Shown: positions 9,114 to 19,844, counted from the stretch's first letter. The stretch is 64,000 nt of DNA from Rhodopseudomonas boonkerdii (GCF_021184025.1 NZ_CP036537.1:744001-808000); one strand, 5' to 3'. A program made the numbers and translations. The notes: generated from the letters alone by a model not told the origin.

Positions 9114-9432
9114 GCAGCGCATAAAAGCTGATCATGATCACTATCAGCCACGCTGCGATGCCGGCCGCAATCGCGAGACGGTAGTCCATCGATCCGATGG
9201 TCAGGTAGCAAACGCCGAGAAAGGCGAGATAGGCCGGAATGGTCTTGGCGCCGGCAACGCAGGCCTCGCGAAAGCCGGAGGCCTCGCCCTTGGCGCCGAC
9301 GATGGCGAGCGCGATGATGGCGAAGGTCGGGAACAGCGGCAGGATGCCCGGCAGCGTGTTGCCGCGCTTGGACAGAAAGGCGATCAGCGCCGTGAGCAGG
9401 CCGCCGAGAATGCCTTTCCAGATGATGTCCAA
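9109..9432 (-). CDS. GlpM-like small inner-membrane protein
   Basis: The 107-residue protein has four predicted membrane segments (IIWKGILGGLLTALIAFL, LPLFPTFAIIALAIVG, IPAYLAFLGVCYLTI, IAAGIAAWLIVIMISFYALP), matching GlpM in length and topology. GlpM affects alginate production in Pseudomonas, but its mechanism is unknown. The TTG start at 9432 follows AGGAAG by about seven bases; upstream in-frame sequence belongs to a palindromic repeat and is not coding. The last codons touch the repeat at 9024-9113. Confidence 0.65.
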   Translation of the reverse strand: MDIIWKGILGGLLTALIAFLSKRGNTLPGILPLFPTFAIIALAIVGAKGEASGFREACVAGAKTIPAYLAFLGVCYLTIGSMDYRLAIAAGIAAWLIVIMISFYALP

Positions 9433-9460
9433 GGGGGAGCTTCCTGTTGATGCGGTGATC

Positions 9461-9549
9461 GTAGCCCGGATGGAGCGCAGCGCAATCCGGGAATCAGAGC
9501 ATCGGCATATCGCCGGCCCCCGGATTTCGCTGCGCTCCATCCGGGCTAC
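9461..9549. repeat. Intergenic palindromic repeat
   Basis: Left arm GTAGCCCGGATGGAGCGCAG and right arm ending CTCCATCCGGGCTAC are near-perfect inverted copies around a central spacer. It lies between hemA and the glpM-like gene, a different repeat subtype from the one at 9024. Confidence 0.85.
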
Positions 9550-9560
9550 AAGGCGGAGAC

Positions 9561-10790
9561 TTACTCCGCCGCCAGTGCCTTGGCGCGCAGCGGCATGCCG
9601 AGCTGGTCCCAGACCTGCAGCAGCGCTTCTGCCAGATGATCGATCAGCACGTCGTCATGGTAGGGCGACGGGGTGATGCGCAGGCGCTCTTCACCCTTGG
9701 CGACGGTGGGATAGTTGATCGGCTGGATGTAGATGCCGTGGTCTTCCAGTAAGAGATCGCTGGCCTTCTTGCACAGTTCTGCATCGCCGACGAAGACCGG
9801 CACGATATGGGTGTCGGTTGACATCACCGGAATGCCGGCAGCAGTGAGCACGGCCTTCAGGCGCGCGGCGCGGTCCTGGTGGCGTTCGCGCTCCCAGCTC
9901 GACGTCTTGAGGTGCTTGATGGCAGCGGTCGCGGCGGAGCAGATCGCCGGCGGCAGCGCTGTCGTGAAGATAAAGCCCGGCGCATAGGAGCGCACGGCAT
10001 CGACGATGTCGCGGCTGGCCGCGATATAGCCACCGAGGCAGCCATAGGCCTTGGCGAGCGTGCCTTCGAGCACGTCGATGCGATGCATGACGCCATCGCG
10101 CTCGGCGATGCCGCCGCCGCGCGGGCCATACATGCCGACGGCGTGAACCTCGTCCACATAGGTCATGGCGTTGTAGCGCTCGGCGAGATCGCAGATCGCA
10201 GCCAGCGGCGCCACGTCGCCATCCATCGAATACAGGCTCTCGCAGGCGATGAGTTTCGGCCTGTCGGGATCGGCGGCCTTCAGCAGTTCCTCGAGATGGG
10301 CGACATCGTTATGGCGGAACACGATGCGCTCGCAGCCGGACTGGCGGATGCCTTCGATCATCGAATTGTGGTTCAGCGCGTCCGAGAGAATGAGGCAGTT
10401 CGGCATCAGCTTGGCAAGCGTGGAGATGCCGGTCTGGTTCGAGACATAGCCCGAGGTGAAAAGCAGCGATGCTTCCTTGCCATGGAGATCCGCGAGCTCT
10501 TCCTCGAGCTGCACCAGCGGATGATGGGTGCCGGCGATGTTGCGGGTGCCGCCGGCACCGGTGCCGACGCGGGTCGCGGTCTCGACCATGGCGCCGACCA
10601 CTTTCGGGTGCTGGCCCATGCCGAGATAGTCGTTGGAGCACCAGATGACGACGTTGCGCGGGCCTTTGGGCGTGTGCCAGACCGCGTGCGGGAACCGGCC
10701 GGCGATACGTTCAAGATCGGCGAAGACACGATAGCGGCGCTCGTCATGGAGACGGGAGAGCGCATCGCTGAAGAACTTGCTGTAATCCAT
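9561..10790 (-). CDS. hemA: 5-aminolevulinate synthase
   Basis: The 409-residue enzyme condenses glycine with succinyl-CoA to give 5-aminolevulinate, the first step of tetrapyrrole synthesis in alphaproteobacteria. Recognisable parts are the N-terminal [20 protein letters not shown], the substrate-binding [12 protein letters not shown] and [20 protein letters not shown], the PLP-contacting [10 protein letters not shown] and the Schiff-base lysine in [15 protein letters not shown]. The ATG at 10790 gives the normal family N-terminus; a longer open frame runs into non-coding repeat sequence. A perfect palindrome 82-98 bases upstream may be an operator. Confidence 0.97.
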   Translation of the reverse strand: MDYSKFFSDALSRLHDERRYRVFADLERIAGRFPHAVWHTPKGPRNVVIWCSNDYLGMGQHPKVVGAMVETATRVGTGAGGTRNIAGTHHPLVQLEEELADLHGKEASLLFTSGYVSNQTGISTLAKLMPNCLILSDALNHNSMIEGIRQSGCERIVFRHNDVAHLEELLKAADPDRPKLIACESLYSMDGDVAPLAAICDLAERYNAMTYVDEVHAVGMYGPRGGGIAERDGVMHRIDVLEGTLAKAYGCLGGYIAASRDIVDAVRSYAPGFIFTTALPPAICSAATAAIKHLKTSSWERERHQDRAARLKAVLTAAGIPVMSTDTHIVPVFVGDAELCKKASDLLLEDHGIYIQPINYPTVAKGEERLRITPSPYHDDVLIDHLAEALLQVWDQLGMPLRAKALAAE

Positions 10791-10871
10791 CGGAAAAACA
10801 CCCAAAACGGAACCCGAAACCCAGCTCAAGCTCCGTTTTAGAGCCTTTCCAGACGGACTGTCGAGGCGCAA

Positions 10872-10888
10872 TTGGGCAAATTGCCCAA
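10872..10888. promoter_or_regulatory. Perfect palindrome upstream of hemA, candidate operator
   Basis: TTGGGCAAATTGCCCAA is an exact 8-1-8 inverted repeat at -82 to -98 from the hemA start. It has the size of a homodimeric regulator site but is not the FixK/Fnr consensus TTGAT-N4-ATCAA. The regulator is unknown. Confidence 0.5.
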
Positions 10889-10910
10889 CGGTTGCTCGCT
10901 CTCCTTCCCG

Positions 10911-11020
10911 ATGTCCCGGACGCGATGCAATGCGCGGTGTTGCTTTGCAGAATCGGGATCGTAACGAACGCCGGAGCTTCGTGCGGTCCCGGCTAGGATA
11001 CCGCACCGCGTCCGGGACAT
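10911..11020. repeat. Intergenic palindromic repeat (GTCCCGGAC type)
   Basis: Begins ATGTCCCGGACGCG and ends CGCGTCCGGGACAT, giving an inverted repeat with internal secondary pairings. A related copy lies at 12221-12342. Confidence 0.85.
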
Positions 11021-11038
11021 GAGAGTTCGGTGACCAGA

Positions 11039-12109
11039 CTAGATCGCGCTAAACCGCAGCAAGCCGTCGCTGCACAGTTCCTGGCTCAGCCGGCCCTCCG
11101 CGAGCATATAGTTGACATGGGCGATCAATTCGCCGGCGGCGAAGCCGGTCTGGTGAGCGTCCAGCTTGTGCTTGTGAAACACGACCGGCACGAGCTGCGC
11201 TGACGTCTTGGCCCCGGTGCGACAGGCATCCGCGATCATCTGACAGCGTTCCTCGTGATGCTCGGCGAGCTGCCTGATCCTGATCTTGAGGCCGTAGAAC
11301 GGCACGCCATGACCCGGCAGCACCAGCGCATCATCGGGCAGCGCGGTTGCGATGGCATCGAGCGATGTCAGATAGGCGCCCAGCGAATTCTCATCGGGCT
11401 CATGGGCCCAGACGCTGACGTTGGGCGAGATCTTGCTCAGCACCTGATCGGCGGAAAGATAGATATTGTCGGCGGCGCTGTAGAGCGTGACCTGATCGGG
11501 CGAATGGCCAGCACCGGTGATGATCTGGAAATTGCGCACGCCAATCGTGAGGGTATCGCCATGGCTGAGCCGCCGATAGGCGGCGGGCAGCGGCACGGTG
11601 CGCTTGAGATAGTCCTGGCCGCGGCCGAGCAACTGCTCGGTGATATCGGCATCCATGCCATGGCGCCGGAAGAACTGGCGCATATTGACCAGACGTTCCT
11701 CGGTGCGGCGGTTCTGATGATAGACGCCCTGCAGATATTCGACCTGCGACATGTAGAAGGGACAGCCGAAGCGCTGCACGATCCAGCCGGCCTGGCCGAC
11801 ATGGTCGGGATGTGCATGGGTGACGATCACCTTGCTGATGGCGATGCCTTTGAGCGGCCCGTCGAACAGTTTCGTCCATGCAGCAATGGTGGCGTCATTG
11901 CCGAAGCCGGTGTCGACCATGGCCCAGCCGTCGCCATCGGCAAGCAGATAGATGTTCACGTGGTTGAGGCGGAACGGCAGATCGAGCCGGATCCATTTGA
12001 TGCCGGGGGCGATATCGACGACCTGATCAGGGCCCGGATGGCTTTCGATGGGATAACGGAGGTCGTCTGCTGGCTTCGCTTCAGAAGGCTTGGCGCTGGC
12101 GTCTGTCAT
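11039..12109 (-). CDS. MBL-fold metallo-hydrolase
   Basis: The 356-residue protein has the metallo-beta-lactamase fold signature [12 protein letters not shown] (HxHxDH), an upstream strand [19 protein letters not shown], a downstream metal-ligand GAGHSPDQV and [14 protein letters not shown] with [12 protein letters not shown]-terminal winged-helix-like region follows, as in the LACTB2/glyoxalase-II-like and hydrolase branch used in acyl-CoA or thioester metabolism. It sits between bioB and hemA without overlap. Substrate cannot be named. Confidence 0.85.
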   Translation of the reverse strand: MTDASAKPSEAKPADDLRYPIESHPGPDQVVDIAPGIKWIRLDLPFRLNHVNIYLLADGDGWAMVDTGFGNDATIAAWTKLFDGPLKGIAISKVIVTHAHPDHVGQAGWIVQRFGCPFYMSQVEYLQGVYHQNRRTEERLVNMRQFFRRHGMDADITEQLLGRGQDYLKRTVPLPAAYRRLSHGDTLTIGVRNFQIITGAGHSPDQVTLYSAADNIYLSADQVLSKISPNVSVWAHEPDENSLGAYLTSLDAIATALPDDALVLPGHGVPFYGLKIRIRQLAEHHEERCQMIADACRTGAKTSAQLVPVVFHKHKLDAHQTGFAAGELIAHVNYMLAEGRLSQELCSDGLLRFSAI

Positions 12110-12220
12110 CGTCTTTTTGTCCTTTGCATCCGGCTTAGCGGGCGAAGGACCCCTGCGCCAGCCCCTAATTGGGCGGCGCAGGGCATGGGTGAGGAGCGTT
12201 TTTGTGTATCAGCGACCCGT

Positions 12221-12342
12221 GTCCCGGACGCGGCGCAACGCGCAGCGTTGCTCCGCAGAGCCGGGACCGTAACAACCGCCGTCGTTCCTGATGGTCCCGG
12301 CTCTGCGAAGCGGCACTTCGCGCCGCATCGCGTCCGGGACAC
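12221..12342. repeat. Intergenic palindromic repeat (GTCCCGGAC type)
   Basis: Starts GTCCCGGACGCGGCGCAACG and ends CGCGTCCGGGAC, forming a long imperfect hairpin between bioB and the MBL-fold gene. It shares arms with the repeat at 10911-11020. Confidence 0.85.
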
Positions 12343-12365
12343 GATTCGATCGCAGCTAGCTGTCT

Positions 12366-13394
12366 CTACGCGCTGGCGCGCATGGCGGCCGGCGCGGCTT
12401 CCGTGGCTGAGATGCCCGAGGTCATGCCGAGGCGATCCAGAAGATTGGCGTCGCGATCGGTCTGCGGGTTCTTGGTGGTGAGCAGCACATCGCCGATGAA
12501 GATCGAATTGGCGCCGGCGAGGAAGCACAGGGCCTGCAATTCGTCGGTCATGTATTGCCGTCCCGCGGAAAGCCGGACCACGCTCTTCGGCATCATGATA
12601 CGCGCCACCGCGATCATGCGGACGAGGGCGATCGGATCGGGACGCTCGGCCGTGTCGTTGACCGGCACGCCCTTCACCTCGTTCCAGAGATTGATCGGCA
12701 CCGAGTCCGGATGATGCGGCATGTTGGCAAGCAGCAGCAGCATGCCGAGGCGATCCTCGACCTGTTCGCCCATGCCGATGATGCCGCCGCAGCAGGTCTT
12801 GAGGCCCGCCTCATGGGCGCGCGACAGCGTGTCGATCCGGTCCTGCATCGTGCGCGTGGTGATAATCTTGCCGTAGAATTCCGGCGAGGTGTCGACATTG
12901 TGATTGTAGAAATCGAGACCGGCGGCGTGCAGGCGTTTCGCCTGATCGTCGGTGAGCATGCCGAGTGTGGCGCAGGTCTCCATGCCGAGCGACTTCACTG
13001 CGCTCACCATGTCGCAAACGCGATCGAGATCCTTGTCCTTCGGGTTGCGCCATGCGGCGGCCATGCAGAAGCGGCTGGCGCCGGCATCCTTCGCGCGCTG
13101 CGCGGTGGCGACGACGGCGTCCTGGTCCATCAGCTTGGTGGCCTTGAGGCCCGTATCGTAATGCGCGCTTTGCGAACAGTAGCCGCAGTCTTCGGCGCAG
13201 CCGCCGGTCTTGATGCTGAGCAGGCTCGCCGTCTCGATATGATTGGGATCGAAATTGCTGCGATGGATGCTTTGCGCCTGGAAGATCAGGTCGGAGAAAG
13301 GCAGCGCATAGAGCGCGGCGGCCTCGTGCCGCTGCCAGTCATGGCGCAGGTCCTGGCGCGGCTGATGGATCGATGTGACTGAAGATGTCGGCAT
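12366..13394 (-). CDS. bioB: Biotin synthase
   Basis: The 342-residue radical-SAM enzyme converts dethiobiotin to biotin. It has the CxxxCxxC cluster motif in [13 protein letters not shown], the second-cluster environment ([15 protein letters not shown]), GGIIGMGE and the C-terminal [20 protein letters not shown]. Length is normal. No other bio gene is adjacent, so it is an isolated bioB here. Confidence 0.97.
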   Translation of the reverse strand: MPTSSVTSIHQPRQDLRHDWQRHEAAALYALPFSDLIFQAQSIHRSNFDPNHIETASLLSIKTGGCAEDCGYCSQSAHYDTGLKATKLMDQDAVVATAQRAKDAGASRFCMAAAWRNPKDKDLDRVCDMVSAVKSLGMETCATLGMLTDDQAKRLHAAGLDFYNHNVDTSPEFYGKIITTRTMQDRIDTLSRAHEAGLKTCCGGIIGMGEQVEDRLGMLLLLANMPHHPDSVPINLWNEVKGVPVNDTAERPDPIALVRMIAVARIMMPKSVVRLSAGRQYMTDELQALCFLAGANSIFIGDVLLTTKNPQTDRDANLLDRLGMTSGISATEAAPAAMRASA

Positions 13395-13518
13395 GGTGCA
13401 GTCCTCGCAGCTGGCGCAGCCCGAGGGTCATGGACTGCGTGGGGAGCAGTCCATGAATTATGTGGCGAGCGCAAGGACGCGCGGCGCGTATTGTCGCACG
13501 CTGCGCGCCAAGGCTGCG

Positions 13519-15666
13519 TCAGGCCGCGCGGATACTGGTCAGGAATTCGTCGATTTCGCCGCGGAGAATATCGGCCTCGCGCCGGAGTTCGCCGGAGGCG
13601 CCGAGCACATCCGTCGCCGCAGCGCCGGCCTGAGACGACGCATCGTTCACGCCGACGATGTTGGTCGACACTTCGCTGGTGCCGCCCGCCGCATGCTGGA
13701 TGTTGCGGGCGATTTCGCGTGTCGCCGCACCCTGCTGTTCCACGGCGGTGGCGATGGCCGCGCTGACTTCATTGATCTCGGTGATGGTCTGGCCAATGTT
13801 TCTGATCGCGCCAACCGCAGTAGACGTGACCTGCTGCATGGCGACGATCTGCGTACGGATTTCGTCGGTGGCTTTCGCGGTCTGTTCGGCGAGGCCCTTC
13901 ACCTCCGATGCGACCACTGCAAAGCCACGGCCGGCATCGCCCGCGCGCGCCGCCTCGATGGTGGCATTGAGCGCCAGCAAATTGGTTTGGGAGGCGATGG
14001 TCTGGATGAGATCGATCACCACGCTGATGCGGTTTGCGCTCTCGGCAAGGCCCTGCATCGTGGCGTCGGTGGCACCGGCCTCGCTCACGGCCTTGGCGGC
14101 GATCTGCGCTGAGGTGGTGACCTGACGGCTAATCTCGGCAATCGACGATGTCAGCTCTTCGGTGCCGGCAGAAACCGTCTGCACGTTTACTGATGTCTCT
14201 TCGGCAGCGGCGGCCACGGCGCTGACAAGGGCGCTCGAGCGGTCGGCCGTGGCCGACATGTCCTGAGCGGTCGTTTGCATGGAGTTGGCAGCTGTCTGCA
14301 GCTTGTCGAGCGCGGCGCGAACCTTGCCCTCGAAATCGTGGATGCGCGCCTCGACGCGCGTCGCGCGCTCGGTCTTGGCGAGACGGTCGCGATCCTGCTC
14401 GGCGCTCATCTTGCGCGCATTGATCATGTTCTCGCGGAATACCTCCAGCGAGTCGGCCATCACGGTGATCTCGTCCTGCTGCTTGCCGCGTGCGATCTGG
14501 GTTTCGAGGTCGCCGCTCGAAAGCGCCTGCATCGCCTTCTGCAGCTGCGCGATGCGGCGCAGGATGTTGCGGCCGACATAGAACCAGACGAACAGGGCCG
14601 AGCCGATCAGGGTCAGGCCGCCAAGCGCGAGCATGATCCGCGTCGAGAGCGAGATCGTCGTTTGGGCGTTTGCGGTCGAGGCGTCGGTTTCGGCGCGCAC
14701 CTTGTCGACCAACATCTTCACGCTGATGCCAAGGCCTGCATTGAGCTTCCGAGTTTCGTCGAGAATGAGTTCGCCATATTCGAGCGTGTCGAGTTCTTTC
14801 TGACGAACCTTGAAGACGCCGTTCTTGCCGTCGCCGAGTGCAAGCAATTGCTCGGCGGCCTTGCGCAGATCCGGGATGCTGCTGATCGCACCCTCAAGCG
14901 CGGAGAGATTCGTCTTCACCCGCGTCTGTGCGGTTTTGAAGTTGTCCTCGATGGGAGAGAGCGCTTCGCCGGAGCCGGCTGACAGCGCGGCCATCAGATC
15001 GGACGAGATCAGGTTGGTGTCGGCAACGACATTGCCGATCTGCACGATGATCCGCGAGGCCTCACCGGAATCCTCGGCCGAGAACACGACGGCACGCAAG
15101 GTTGCGTCCATGCCGGCCTGGGCGTCGGCGATGGCCGGTGCCGCCTGCTTGACGAAATTATCGGCGGCGGCGCGTACGGCATTATAGAGCTTGTCGTGCA
15201 GGACTGCGGCGTCGATTTTTTCCTGCGTCGCAGCGCCGAGGCTGCGGATGGTGTCCTCGATGTTCTTTACGCTGTCACCGAGGGCGGCCACGACAGCCTT
15301 GTCGGCGCCGAGCTGCGCGATGCTGCCAAGCTTCTGTACCGCGACCTTGTGGGTGTCGCGCATGCGCTGCGAGCGCTCCCTCAAGATATCTGCAGTAGGA
15401 GAAGCGAGCAGCATCGGCCCCTGGCTGGCCAGACTCTCACTCGCGGTGGCGAGTTCGAGGCTGGCGGTGAGCTTGGGAATGTCGCGACCGTTGAGATCGG
15501 TCATCATCTGGCCGAGCTGACCGAGGATCGCTCCGGCGCCGGCGCTGATGAGAATCGCCATGCCGGCTATGACCGTGAAGGCGGCGAACAGGCTGCCGCG
15601 AATGCCAAAGCGCGGACGCGACAGGCGCATGCGTCCGAATTTCCCAGAAACCGACTTCACGTTCAT
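13519..15666 (-). CDS. Methyl-accepting chemotaxis protein
   Basis: The 715-residue receptor has an N-terminal membrane anchor ([20 protein letters not shown]), a roughly 290-residue helical periplasmic sensor, a second membrane segment ([20 protein letters not shown]) and a HAMP linker. The cytoplasmic signalling domain contains the conserved hairpin [20 protein letters not shown] followed by [18 protein letters not shown]. It should bind CheA/CheW and steer flagellar rotation or a chemosensory pathway. The ligand is unknown; no che genes are in the window. Confidence 0.92.
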   Translation of the reverse strand: MNVKSVSGKFGRMRLSRPRFGIRGSLFAAFTVIAGMAILISAGAGAILGQLGQMMTDLNGRDIPKLTASLELATASESLASQGPMLLASPTADILRERSQRMRDTHKVAVQKLGSIAQLGADKAVVAALGDSVKNIEDTIRSLGAATQEKIDAAVLHDKLYNAVRAAADNFVKQAAPAIADAQAGMDATLRAVVFSAEDSGEASRIIVQIGNVVADTNLISSDLMAALSAGSGEALSPIEDNFKTAQTRVKTNLSALEGAISSIPDLRKAAEQLLALGDGKNGVFKVRQKELDTLEYGELILDETRKLNAGLGISVKMLVDKVRAETDASTANAQTTISLSTRIMLALGGLTLIGSALFVWFYVGRNILRRIAQLQKAMQALSSGDLETQIARGKQQDEITVMADSLEVFRENMINARKMSAEQDRDRLAKTERATRVEARIHDFEGKVRAALDKLQTAANSMQTTAQDMSATADRSSALVSAVAAAAEETSVNVQTVSAGTEELTSSIAEISRQVTTSAQIAAKAVSEAGATDATMQGLAESANRISVVIDLIQTIASQTNLLALNATIEAARAGDAGRGFAVVASEVKGLAEQTAKATDEIRTQIVAMQQVTSTAVGAIRNIGQTITEINEVSAAIATAVEQQGAATREIARNIQHAAGGTSEVSTNIVGVNDASSQAGAAATDVLGASGELRREADILRGEIDEFLTSIRAA

Positions 15667-15810
15667 GACTCCCCCACGTCCGCGGTAGTGTCAGGCGGAA
15701 CGCGGTTGGGAGTATGCTGCTACCCAGTTAACATTCGGGTAAATCGGTGCTCCCAGGCTGTCGTGAAGCTTACGCGGTTATCGAGACCTAAACGCGACGC
15801 GGAGGACAAA

Positions 15811-15841
15811 CAAAAAGGCCGGCGTTGCCGCCGGCCTTTCC
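15811..15841 (-). terminator. Rho-independent terminator of the porin gene
   Basis: A stem of 8 GC-rich pairs (15817-15824 with 15829-15836) flanked by AAA/TTT and a TTGC loop; on the minus strand it is followed by a T-rich run. It lies 33 bases after the porin stop codon. Confidence 0.8.
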
Positions 15842-15873
15842 GTTCGTTACGAGCCTGAGATCAGGCGCGAAGC

Positions 15874-16593
15874 TTAGTACTTCGCGACGACCGGGCCGCC
15901 CCAGTTGAAGCGGTAGTTCAGGCCAGCCTTGACGGTGTGCTGGTCGTTCTTGGACGAACCGTAAATAGCCGACAGGGCCGGGGTGGTGATTTCGGTCTTG
16001 CCGAAGTCGTAGTACTGATACTCGATCTTGCCCGACCAGTTCTGGGTGAACAGGTATTCGAGACCGGCACCAACGGTGTAGCCGTTGTCCTTGGTGGTGG
16101 TGGCGAAGCCGCCAGTGTAACCAACCGGAGCGAACAGGGTTTCGGTGGCGTCCTGATAAGCCCAGCCGCCCTTCACGTAGAGCAGCGCCGGACCCCAGGT
16201 GTAACCGATGCGGCCGGTGACCGAGGCCAGACCCTTCTGGTTCAGGTTGTAGCCGAAGCCGGTGCCACCGAACACGATGTTGGTGTTGTTGTTGCCAACC
16301 CAGCTGTACTGACCTTCGATACCGATCACCCAGTTCGGAGCGAACTGATAGTCGGCGCCGGCCTGCACGCCGCCCAGGAAGCGACCGTCAGAGTTGTCCG
16401 AGGTGCCGCCGAAGCCGCTGTTGCCGTTGAAGGCGCCGCCGACGTGACCGCCGATGTAGAAGCCGGTCCAGTTGTAGATCGGGGCAGCGACGTAAGCCGG
16501 AGCCTTGGTGTAGGGACGGGCAGCGAGGTCAGCGGCCGAGGCCGAAGCGCCCATCGCGAGGAGGGCAGCGGTGCCCAGCAGGAACTTCTTCAT
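15874..16593 (-). CDS. Outer membrane beta-barrel protein, Omp31/porin family
   Basis: The 239-residue protein has a signal peptide (MKKFLLGTAALLAMGASASA, cleavage before ADL), then the rhizobial RPYTKAPAYVAAPIYNWTGFYIGGHVGG opening and alternating amphipathic strands, ending in an aromatic-rich strand (YRFNWGGPVVAKY). This is the Omp31/Omp25-like family that forms 8-stranded barrels. The ATG at 16593 was chosen because a longer open frame would put the signal peptide internally. AT-rich DNA at about 16735-16790 probably carries its promoter. These proteins are usually abundant; exact pore role is unproven. Confidence 0.9.
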   Translation of the reverse strand: MKKFLLGTAALLAMGASASAADLAARPYTKAPAYVAAPIYNWTGFYIGGHVGGAFNGNSGFGGTSDNSDGRFLGGVQAGADYQFAPNWVIGIEGQYSWVGNNNTNIVFGGTGFGYNLNQKGLASVTGRIGYTWGPALLYVKGGWAYQDATETLFAPVGYTGGFATTTKDNGYTVGAGLEYLFTQNWSGKIEYQYYDFGKTEITTPALSAIYGSSKNDQHTVKAGLNYRFNWGGPVVAKY

Positions 16594-16978
16594 TTTTTCT
16601 TCTCCAGAAAACCGTTTTAGAGCGGGGCGCGCTTGGGCTCCGTCTATGCCGTCGAAATAGACAGGTTTTGCGCAAATTGCTGTCACCCATTCGCCACAGC
16701 GGCCTACAACCCGACACGATGAGACGCTGCGCAAAATTATCCTTAGCGACAAATTAATTAAAATTGAAAGAACTGTTAATTTTCAGCGAGTTAACGGGGC
16801 TATGCAGGCCGATGCAGCAACCCGTAACGATTTGGTTTCGCTCCAAATAGATTTCTTGTGATCGACGGCGTCGGAATCGCCCCTTTGTAGGGCACCAGCG
16901 CGTCGCCGTGGCGGCCGAAACAAACTTCATTCGTCCCGATTACCTCCTGACGCGGTGCCGTTCGGCGCCTGTCCGTCA

Positions 16979-17359
16979 ATGGAAGCGCGTTGGATGCAGG
17001 TCGAGCGGATTTTGAGGGAATATGGTCAGTTTCTCCGGCCGATGGCCGAGGCGCCGCGCGACGGGCGACGAATCCTCGGTCGCGCCGCGCAGAGCCAGCG
17101 CATGATCTCCTGTTACTGGGAGTTGCATCCGGCAGGGCTGATCGGCCCGAACTGGGTAGAGGAGCGGGACAGCACGGTCGGCTACGTCGATCGTTTTTTC
17201 GACGGCTGGATCCGGCTGTCCGACTTCCGTTTGCTGGATGCCAACGCGATCAACCGCCTGCTGGTCGCCTATATCGACGATGCCAGGGCCGTGGATGATC
17301 GCGATGCCCTGAGCGTATTGGAGATGACGGGCGATCGTCGGGGCCTGGAGACCGGTTAA
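16979..17359 (+). CDS. Hypothetical protein
   Basis: A 126-residue soluble protein with no recognised motif beyond MAEAPRDGRRILGRA and YWELHPAGLIGPNWVEE, a pattern seen in small uncharacterised alphaproteobacterial proteins. Alternative starts are a GTG at 16955 and an ATG at 16994. No function can be given. Confidence 0.55.
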   Translation: MEARWMQVERILREYGQFLRPMAEAPRDGRRILGRAAQSQRMISCYWELHPAGLIGPNWVEERDSTVGYVDRFFDGWIRLSDFRLLDANAINRLLVAYIDDARAVDDRDALSVLEMTGDRRGLETG

Positions 17360-17364
17360 AGCGC

Positions 17365-18270
17365 TCAGACTGCCGCCGGCTCCAGCGATGCAAGGGGCAA
17401 TTCGTTCGCGCGCGATCGGGTCAGCTGCAGGAACGCCGTCATGGCGCTGGACACGAAGCCATCGTGGCGGCGGACAAACAGTGTTGCGACATGACCTGCG
17501 TTAGATGGAAGTTCATGAACGGCGATCCGGCCTGCCTGCCAGGCCGGCTCGACGATCCCCTTGGGGAGCAGTGTCACGCCGATGCCTGCGGAAACACAGC
17601 TGATGATGGCTTCCAACGAGCCGAATTCCAGAGGCTTGGCCGTGATCACCCCCATGTCCGCGAGCAGGCTGTCGAGCCGCTGGCGATAGGAGCAGCCGGC
17701 CTGGAAGACGATGGTCTTGAGGTCGGCGATAGCCTTGAGCCCGTCGAGGCCGCGAAACTGGCGCGACGTGACGAGCACCAGCTCCTCGGTGAAGACGGTC
17801 TCTTGGTGCAGGTCCGGATGGGTCACCGGCCCAGCGACGAAGGCGCCCTCGAGGCGGCAGTTGATGACGTCATCAAGCAATTTGCGCGTGGTCCCGGTGG
17901 TGACGGCCAGCCGAACCTCGGGATAGGTCCTGGCGAATTGCGTCAGGAGAGGCGACAGGCGCAATGCCGTCGTCGTTTCCAGGCTGCCGAGATGCAGGCT
18001 GCCGTGCGGCGCGCCGTCATCCCTGGCTGCAGTTCGCACATCCGCGAGCAGTTTTGTCAGTCGGGCGACAAGGGGCAGAATTCTGCGACCCGATGGCGTC
18101 GTCGAAACGCCCCGCGCATGCCGATGAAACAGGCTGACCCCAAGCTCGTCCTCAAGCGCGCGAATACGGGCGGTGACATTGGACTGGACCGTGTTCAGCT
18201 CGGCGGCGGCCCGGTTCATGCTGCCGTGTCGGGACACGGCCTCAAAAATCACGAGATCCGACACATCCAT
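17365..18270 (-). CDS. LysR-family transcriptional regulator
   Basis: The 301-residue protein begins with the LysR winged helix-turn-helix (LVIFEAVSRHGSMNRAAAEL ... SNVTARIRALEDELGVSLFH) and continues into the two-subdomain effector-binding region. The ATG at 18270 follows AAGGAA at proper spacing; the longer open frame adds no domain. It is transcribed away from the MFS gene at 18492, with a 221-base shared intergenic region holding a LysR-type dyad, so it most likely controls that exporter and itself. Confidence 0.9.
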   Translation of the reverse strand: MDVSDLVIFEAVSRHGSMNRAAAELNTVQSNVTARIRALEDELGVSLFHRHARGVSTTPSGRRILPLVARLTKLLADVRTAARDDGAPHGSLHLGSLETTTALRLSPLLTQFARTYPEVRLAVTTGTTRKLLDDVINCRLEGAFVAGPVTHPDLHQETVFTEELVLVTSRQFRGLDGLKAIADLKTIVFQAGCSYRQRLDSLLADMGVITAKPLEFGSLEAIISCVSAGIGVTLLPKGIVEPAWQAGRIAVHELPSNAGHVATLFVRRHDGFVSSAMTAFLQLTRSRANELPLASLEPAAV

Positions 18271-18394
18271 CGCGTATTCCTTTTCAAGATAGCTTGATGC
18301 TTGACGAAGCCCGGGTAGCGAGGACGGAAACCTGCTCAATACCCGGCAGCACACTGATTTCCTTGGCACATCCCCGCGTATGTCTGGTCTCTGC

Positions 18395-18411
18395 TATCTC
18401 AAGAGCAGATA
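18395..18411. promoter_or_regulatory. LysR-type operator dyad
   Basis: TATCT-N7-AGATA, which contains the classical ATC-N9-GAT LysR recognition pattern, sits between the divergent LysR regulator and MFS genes. Confidence 0.6.
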
Positions 18412-18491
18412 CCCTTATCGCGTCTAATCGCTTTTTGAGATATATTCTAGGGCCTAACATCTCCAAAACCTATAGGTCTGGAGATCGCGTC

Positions 18492-19721
18492 ATGTCAGGT
18501 GCCCGAAGCGAAGCACGCGGGACGTCAACCCATCGCTATCCCGATATGGCCTGGCGCCCCGTTCTATCGGCGTTCTGCGCCAGCCTGATCGGGATCGGAT
18601 TGGCCCGTTTCGCCTATACTCCTCTACTGCCTGCCATCGTCAGCGCCCATTGGTTCGATGCCTCGACGGCTGCCTATCTCGGCGCCGCGAATCTGGCGGG
18701 CTATCTGGCTGGCGCCTTGCTGGGGCGTCGCCTCGCCGTCCGTTGGTCGGTGGTGACCGTCCTGCGGGTAATGATGTTGCTTGCGACGGCCGCCTTTTTT
18801 GCTTGTGCCGAGCCGTTGTCATTCGTCTGGTATTTCGGCTGGCGATTTGCCGCCGGACTCGCGGGCGGAGGGCTGATGGTGCTGGCAGCGCCGACTGTGC
18901 TGGCACATGTGCCAGGGCCGCGTCGTGGTCTCGCCGGCGGCGTCATCTTCATGGGCGTCGGCGCCGGCGTTGCGGCATCGGGAACGCTCGTCCCCCTGTT
19001 GCTGCAGGGTGGTGTCGCCCAGACCTGGATCGGTCTCGGCCTGCTGTCGGCGCTGCTGACGGCCCTGGCCTGGGGAGGCTGGCCGCATGAGAAGGCCGAC
19101 GCATCGACGCCGATCGACAACGCGCCGGCAGCGGCGGGCCGCGCGCGTTCAATCACGTTGGGCGCTCTTTACGGCGAATACGCCCTGAATGCCGCGGGCT
19201 GGGTGCCGCATATGATCTTCCTCGTGGATTATGTCGCACGCGGACTGCATCAGGGCGTCGAGGTCGGTGCCGAATTCTGGGTGCTGTTCGGGATCGGTGC
19301 GACCTTGGGACCGGTGGTGGCCGGTCATCTCGCCGACCGCGCCAGCTTTGGCGCGGCGTTGCGCTTGGCGTTCTTCATCGAGGCCATCGCCGTTGCGCTG
19401 CCCGTATTCGACCTCGGCCGAGCAGGTCTGGTCGTCTCAAGCGTCATCGTTGGTGCGTTCGTCACCGGCACCGTGCCGCTTGTGCTCGGCCGCATCGGCG
19501 AATTGCTGCCGCATCAGCCCGCACGGCAAAAGGCCGCCTGGAGTACGGCGACCGTTGCCTTCGCGATCTTTCAGGCTGCGGCGGCCTACGGACTGTCATT
19601 CATGTTCGAGTACAGCGGCGGCGACTACCGGATGCTGTTCGTCCTCGGCGCCTGCGCGATCGCTGCGGCGTTGGCGCTCGACTTGGTGACCGCGGTGTTC
19701 ACAGCGCGACGTGTGCAGTGA
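18492..19721 (+). CDS. YbfB/YjiJ-family MFS transporter
   Basis: The 409-residue protein has twelve predicted helices and starts with SAFCASLIGIGLARFAYTPL, the signature of the YbfB/YjiJ family of major facilitator proteins. HPVLGRIGELLPHQ-like loops appear near the second half. Family members are mostly uncharacterised exporters commonly beside LysR regulators, as here. The ATG at 18492 lies just after the regulatory region; upstream open sequence overlaps the LysR coding end and was excluded. Confidence 0.85.
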   Translation: MSGARSEARGTSTHRYPDMAWRPVLSAFCASLIGIGLARFAYTPLLPAIVSAHWFDASTAAYLGAANLAGYLAGALLGRRLAVRWSVVTVLRVMMLLATAAFFACAEPLSFVWYFGWRFAAGLAGGGLMVLAAPTVLAHVPGPRRGLAGGVIFMGVGAGVAASGTLVPLLLQGGVAQTWIGLGLLSALLTALAWGGWPHEKADASTPIDNAPAAAGRARSITLGALYGEYALNAAGWVPHMIFLVDYVARGLHQGVEVGAEFWVLFGIGATLGPVVAGHLADRASFGAALRLAFFIEAIAVALPVFDLGRAGLVVSSVIVGAFVTGTVPLVLGRIGELLPHQPARQKAAWSTATVAFAIFQAAAAYGLSFMFEYSGGDYRMLFVLGACAIAAALALDLVTAVFTARRVQ

Positions 19722-19844
19722 CCTTCCTCCTGACGAATGGCAAAAGCTTGTCGCGGACAAGCTGCGCCCGACCCGTCACGGCTCAGCCTCTGCGATCGGA
19801 CGAGGCCGGTTCTCTCAATGATTTCTGCGGTGCTCGTGAAAAGA

